Positions 59,716 to 64,000 of a stretch of 64,000 nucleotides of DNA are shown piece by piece. The stretch is taken from NCBI GenBank assembly GCA_025399215.1, contig MU621113.1, forward strand, positions 1 to 64,000, in the 5' to 3' direction. The stretch is from Globomyces pollinis-pini (taxonomy: Eukaryota > Chytridiomycota > Chytridiomycetes > Rhizophydiales > Globomycetaceae). A program made the position numbers and the translations under genes. How positions within the stretch are numbered: position 1 is the stretch's first letter; the number at the start of each line of letters is the position of its first letter. Under the pieces are notes generated by a model. It ran no database searches, was not told the DNA's origin, and saw only the letters and a program-made list of their open reading frames with translations.

Positions 59716-59901
59716 ATGCATGTTAAACCTCATCTTGATTCTAATGAATTTCAATTGCGACCATTGAGTATGAATATGGCACAGAGAGCTCCTCATCATC
59801 CAAACTTACAAGCATTTTTTCATCTCAATAATTTATCAGAGAAATCAATTGTACTTCCACTGTGTCAGTGTCAGGAGTACATTATTTACTGCATATTTTG
59901 A
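59716..59901 (+). CDS. Small ORF divergent from the nuclease-kinase gene
   Basis: 61 codons starting MHVKPHLDSNEFQLRPLSMN, 46 bp from the divergent start at 59669, ending ECIIYCIF-like hydrophobic residues. No family. It would be worth noticing only if it proved to be a partner or antidote of its neighbour; it may be chance. Confidence 0.25.
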   Translation: MHVKPHLDSNEFQLRPLSMNMAQRAPHHPNLQAFFHLNNLSEKSIVLPLCQCQEYIIYCIF

Positions 59902-60039
59902 TAGAGACCATCACATCAAGACTGACTTTAGTAGAGTGTCTAAAAGTGGTATCATCTGTATAGATATCATAAATTGTTTATAAATAATCCCAAACCGCTA
60001 TGGCCCTGTTGATCCTATATGTTCACAGACATGGCACAC

Positions 60040-60140
60040 CTTTTTCAACCATCTCTGCGACACTTATTTTAATGGACGCTAAACAATCTTGATCCATTAT
60101 TAATCGGACAAAGTAATCAACCCCATCGGTTATAAATAGG
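60040..60140. repeat. Diverged copy of the 56755-56880 sequence
   Basis: Shares CTAAACAATCTTGATCCATT-like and AATCGGACAAAGT blocks and CCCCATCGGTTATAAAT with 56755-56880 (with a gap of about 12 bp). It marks the outer edge of the right-hand repeat unit. Confidence 0.65.
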
Positions 60141-60414
60141 TTCTCGGAGGATTATTTGATTTCTATTACCTCATTAATTGAGTCCTAGTTTATGTACTTT
60201 CACAGTTGGTTAGTATGAAGAAATGGTCGTTTTCTGTGTTGAAAGAATGAATCCAAGACTTCCAATGACTGAAATAAACGACTAGGGCCACAGTGTATTT
60301 TTATATGTGAAACTTAGGGCCAAATAAAAAATAGGGCCAAATAAGCGGCCCTACTAGGGCCAAATACTTTTTTTCAATTATAAATAAATGTTAAATACAT
60401 TTGCTTGAAGGTTT

Positions 60415-60727
60415 TCATGTAGGGAAGATACAATGCGATGTATTTCGAAGCCATTTTAAGGAAGGGTGTGGGAAATTCCCACACAAATCATTCCCATTGA
60501 GAATGATCTGCTGATATAGTGTTGAGGGGTTCAACTCACGCTCTGAACAGTTGTGATATGTATGTCTTTAAACAAAAGCGGTAGCAAAAGCTTTGAAGGG
60601 TGCATTGTGGAGTCAAGCACTCGTACAAACGGTATAAGTACTAAATGACCAATTAGGACATTCAGTTAAGTTGGAATTATGTGGTACTCTGGTAAAGGCT
60701 AATTATAGTTTACAAATTTTACACGTT
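60415..60727. repeat. Direct repeat, right copy (313 bp)
   Basis: Partner of 57291-57592. Just before it, TTAAATACATTTGCTTGAAG (60391) matches the sequence at 56891. In the right copy the two blocks are adjacent, while in the left copy 372 bp separate them: a deletion on the right or insertion on the left. Between 60280 and 60370 the phrase AGGGCCAAATA recurs three times. Confidence 0.85.
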
Positions 60728-60940
60728 TCTTCGCATTTTAAACTCGAGAGTGATTCTAATTATTGAAGTTTTAATTGAGAAAGACAAAAGGTTGGGTTTT
60801 CAATCCACATATGAGCTTATTTTTAATAAATAGATTCGGTTCGGTTCCATTGGAATTAACTGATTGGCCTAATTTGTTTGTAAAGGCGCTTGAGACCCAC
60901 TTTACAACTTTTCAAACAAAAACAAAAAATATTACAGAAA

Positions 60941-62359
60941 ATGATACACAAATTGCTATGGATTCTAACAATAATCGGGATAGTAAAAGCTCAAATAGAA
61001 AAAGGCTCTTGGTAACTCAATTGAATTAATTTGGACTAGTCCTCAATGTCCATCATTAGCTATTGGCAAACTACCTTATTGTGACATACATTATGCTGAT
61101 GGGAGAATTGACTGCTTTTGTGGAGAAGAAGGCAAAAAAGTCATTGATTGTAATGGAAAAATTCCTAATCCTAATTTCCCATACCAAGGCTATGATTGTA
61201 GGCAATCAATATTAAATGATGAAACCAATTGGACTACTTGCATTAATTCTCAACCACGTACTTTGTTGAGTAATGCTGGAAATCTGTTATTTTCTTGTGC
61301 AGTTAGTGTGGGTGCAATCAAAACTTTGGCAGATGGCACTCGACCAGGAGCACCTAAACCAACTGCAACAAGTGAAGCTAATTCGAATCCATTACCCATC
61401 TCAACCGTTATTATCTCTGTATTAGCTGTTTTGGTGATCGGTATCCTAGCCGCCATTCTATTTCTTTATGTCAATCAACAGAAACAAAAATCAAATTCAA
61501 ACTCAAATCACTCTCAACCTACTGTAACTTTTTTGAATTAAATTTTGTAGATTGTGGTTAATCCAAGTCAATTTTATCCAAATTCAATTGAAATGGAATC
61601 ACAACCGACTGGTAAACAACACTTACTATCAGTGAATCCAGATTTTAAACCAAGTGGTACCAACTCTGATTTCTATTCACGGCAACAAACTGCTTATACA
61701 AATACAACTATGAATACAAACACAAACACAAATGTATCCGATGAAAGTTGGTTTTTGGATAGTCGACAACAAACAACCTCTACCGAATCAACCATCATAA
61801 GTGATAAAATATATTTCTTTACTGATGGTGGAAATCCCGAAACGTTTGTCCAACATCTTCATCATACTCTTTTCCCTCCGTTGGCTACTTGCCAGGTTCC
61901 TATACATTAATTAATTCGTTCTAGTGTGTTGAACCCCATATTGCATATTCTGATCAAGAACTCAATGTACTAGTCAATGATAGCATCTTAATCGAAAAAC
62001 ATTTGGATGATGGTTGGGTACAATGTGAACATTTGGGTACACATCTTAAAGGTAAAATACCAATGACTTGTATCACACCTAAAATACAATCCGAAATTCA
62101 TTATATATTGTTTGAAAAGTCACACATCCCACCGATGGTCCAATCCATTGCCAACAACATCCCCACCGTCAAGCTCCATACACTAGAGTTACAACGTATG
62201 ATGGATGATGAAGCGCTGTTGTATCCGATTCTGGGCACTTTGGCTGGACATGAATTGTTTTTGATTAATGGTAATGATGAGTTTGTGGAAACTATGAAAT
62301 CATTTTTGACAAAATTTGGATCTGGATTCTGGAAAACTTTACAAATCGTTACCATATAA
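60941..62359 (+). CDS. Cys-rich single-pass membrane protein with cytoplasmic SH3 domain, paralogue 2
   Basis: Four exons (introns 61012-61039, 61524-61550 and about 61899-61925). Signal peptide MIHKLLWILTIIGIVKAQ; ectodomain cysteines CPQCPSLAIGKLPYCD, DCFCGEEGKKVIDCNG, FPYQGYDCR as in the paralogue at 55729; membrane helix ISTVIISVLAVLVIGILAAI. The cytoplasmic part is Asn/Thr-rich, then an SH3 domain (VEPHIAYSDQELNVLVNDSI then LDDGWVQCEHLG and GKIPMTCI) and about 100 residues of unknown fold. The ALYDY position reads HIAYSDQ; the DDGW and P-x-x-C/Y positions are kept. I infer a receptor that couples an outside signal to proline-rich partners. Confidence 0.8.
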
Positions 62360-62532
62360 TTACTTTACTCTGTCCCAATCTCGAATTTTAATCTATCATA
62401 AAATAGTATCAAATAATAAAACTCACTTTTTTTTTGATATTTGACTTTGATTTTTATTAAAGATAAAGATCAATAGAATTATTTTTGAAAGGATGATTCT
62501 GTAGACTAGACAATTACAAAACGACCAGAATC

Positions 62533-62935
62533 TCAACGTCCACCACGACCACGTCCACGACCACCACGACCTCGTCCACGTCCACGACCCATTGCAGCCT
62601 TTGACCCCTCTGTCGTCTTATTCTTACCCCTTGGTGTATCATCAATCAACAACGTATCCAATGGCAAAGTATCTGGTAAAATATAATACCGAATATTATT
62701 GCCACGAATTGAAAGTGAATCCAAATGAACTGGATCTTTATGTCTGATTGTCATTTTCACAGTTTTCAAATGAGTATTCATTTGCATGTCTACACCAGTG
62801 ATTGTACCAGAGATGACTGTTCCATTTTTCAATTCAATAGTGACTGTTTCATTGCAGCATTTCATCAGGAACCTATTGCGTTAGACTGATCTTTGGGTCT
62901 CTTTAAGACTTTTGATCTTACCTTACTAATTTCAT
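62533..62935 (-). CDS. SMD1: Small nuclear ribonucleoprotein Sm D1
   Basis: A short first exon (MKLV plus part of R) is joined over a 49-nt intron (62868-62916 approximately) to [20 protein letters not shown], then [30 protein letters not shown] and an Arg-Gly tail ([16 protein letters not shown]). It is part of the heptameric Sm ring on spliceosomal U snRNAs. RG repeats are symmetric-dimethylarginine targets in relatives. The intron after codon 4 is longer than the local norm. Confidence 0.96.
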
Positions 62936-63022
62936 TTTGAGGAATTTGAAAGAAAATTTTTTAAAGTTCAATTCAGTTTTTTTTCCTCTTTTCTTGATCC
63001 AATTCAAGGTTTACAAGGTTGA
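62936..63022. promoter_or_regulatory. 87-bp bidirectional promoter, SMD1/SRP14
   Basis: Divergent start codons at 62935 and 63023 leave only 87 bp, T- and A-rich, for both promoters and 5' UTRs. Confidence 0.6.
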
Positions 63023-63487
63023 ATGTTGGTTGATAATGAAAAGGTAAATCCATACAAAATGAACAGAAATCAAAGCCTTGAATGATTTAATTGTACAAAG
63101 AATGATCCAAAAAAAAAATTTAATCAATTCAAATCAAATCTATCCAACAACTAACTCAATAGTTTTTCGTCAGACTCGATGAACTGTTTCTCTCTCAGAA
63201 AGATAAAGGATCCATCTCAATAACAATGAAAAGATGTATTCATAACATAAACTAATCTCGTAGTTTGTTATCCACAGTTAAAACAAGCAAAAAAGGAAAA
63301 GGTAGAGTTACCTGTCGATATTGAATACCCTTGTTTATTGCGTGTCGCGGCTGGTCAATATAAATTATCAACGTTGGTAGAATCAAAGGATTTGTTAGAG
63401 TTCAATCAGAAATACTTTAATGTAGCTCGAAATCATATGGTTGCTTTGAAAAAGAAGGATAAGAAGAAGAAAAAGGATACAAAGTGA
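63023..63487 (+). CDS. SRP14: Signal recognition particle 14-kDa subunit
   Basis: Three exons: MLVDNEK, then (after a 119-nt intron, 63044-63162) FFVRLDELFLSQKDKGSISI and TMKRF, then after a 28-nt intron YPCLLRVAAGQYKLSTLVES and a Lys-rich end (KKKDKKKKKDTK). It pairs with SRP9 on the Alu domain of SRP RNA to slow elongation. Length about 110 residues, normal. The first intron is one of the two longest in the window. Confidence 0.9.
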
Positions 63488-63587
63488 TCGATTGCTTAAT
63501 GGATTTGGTTTTGGGGTTTGTTTAGATTCAAAAAATAAAATGGTGTGATTTGTATATTTAAATCATTACATATATAAAATTCTGTGT

Positions 63588-64000
63588 TTATAATTCCATC
63601 GCCATATCTTCATCCATATCCCCAATGACAATAGGTTGATCGTGAACATACCCTTTCATGTAACTATCTGTTGACATTGATACATCATCGTTCTTAGATG
63701 GCATTGACTTGCTTATCGTACTTTGTACCTTCTTTTTGATCAAATTGGATGAGAGAGAATTGATTTTTGGTGTTGGTTTGGGTAATGATGATTGATCAAT
63801 GGTTGGTTGTATCTTCTTTTTTATCAAATTGGATGATAGTGCATTTACAATCGTTGAAGATTTAATTGACGATTTCTTTATCAGATTGGATGAAAGTGTA
63901 TTGATTTCAACTTGCTTTGTAGACGCTACACCAATAGTTTCTTTGACTTCAGTTCCCTAGCATTAAAGTATGCCTTGCGGTACCTCTTCAATTGGATAAG
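63588..64000 (-). CDS. Repeat-rich basic protein, 5' end outside window
   Basis: The last exons carry three copies of a short motif, L-S-S-N-L-I-K-K, at spacings of about 18 and 27 residues (VEINTLSSNLIKKSS, NALSSNLIKKKIQ, INSLSSNLIKKKVQ). An acidic C-terminus (GDMDEDMAMEL) follows. An intron (27 nt, starting gtaccgcaagg) lies near 63960. Disordered; the repeated Leu/Ile/Lys motif may be a docking peptide. No family recognised. Confidence 0.6.

Overview
The window is nuclear DNA of an AT-rich, gene-dense eukaryote. I read it as an early-diverging, probably flagellated (zoosporic) fungus. Three things support this. Nearly every gene is cut by minute GT-AG introns, mostly 25-34 nt by my count and down to 19 nt. 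The gene set is fungal in flavour: RPP0 ending in the P-protein tail, GNA1 for chitin precursors, a Bro1-domain protein, a GPI-anchored S41-type protein, a Mim1-like protein and a Dicer. There are also homologues of cilium-associated proteins (TMEM138, ARMH1), which non-flagellated fungi normally lack. Genus cannot be fixed from the sequence alone. All exon-intron structures given here were worked out by eye.

Layout. 0-10 kb: 3' part of a TRP-like channel, then (minus) a Bro1/ALIX-type protein and GNA1, (plus) an EPLIN-like LIM protein, (minus) a small Mim1-like protein and a tail-anchored F-box/ankyrin protein. 10-20 kb: secreted GPI-anchored S41 protein, HEAT-like (TTI2-like) protein, NOLC1/SRP40-like nucleolar protein, DNA polymerase iota and ribosomal P0. 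20-36 kb: two unfamiliar or coiled-coil genes (one HAUS5-like), a repeat-bearing gap, an ARMH1-like armadillo protein, a protein kinase, two convergent cysteine dioxygenases, an INCENP-like protein and a protein with a novel tandem domain. 36-42 kb: a full Dicer. 42-56 kb: a DRLG-motif nuclear protein, TMEM138-like protein, bystin, secreted FG-GAP protein, OTUD6-type deubiquitinase, membrane phosphatase/sulfatase-fold enzyme, CDC27/APC3 and mitochondrial uL13. 62-64 kb: Sm D1 and SRP14 from a shared 87-bp promoter, and the 3' end of a repeat-rich protein.

The accessory part is 55.7-62.4 kb. Two paralogous single-pass Cys-rich membrane proteins, only one with a cytoplasmic SH3 domain, enclose a gap. 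In that gap a Crinkler-type nuclease-kinase effector-like gene sits between two copies of a roughly 300-bp direct repeat, next to a 64-bp-arm foldback sequence and a broken coding fragment. This is the best candidate for something unusual. A second, unrelated foldback (57-bp arms) lies at 23.2 kb. Both would make Dicer-type hairpins if transcribed, and the window encodes a Dicer, but a functional link is only an inference.

Most of the rest is housekeeping: ribosome biogenesis (NOLC1, bystin, P0, uL13m), mitosis (INCENP, CDC27, HAUS5-like, kinase), RNA processing (Sm D1, DRLG protein), protein targeting (SRP14, Bro1), sulphur metabolism (cysteine dioxygenases) and cilia.
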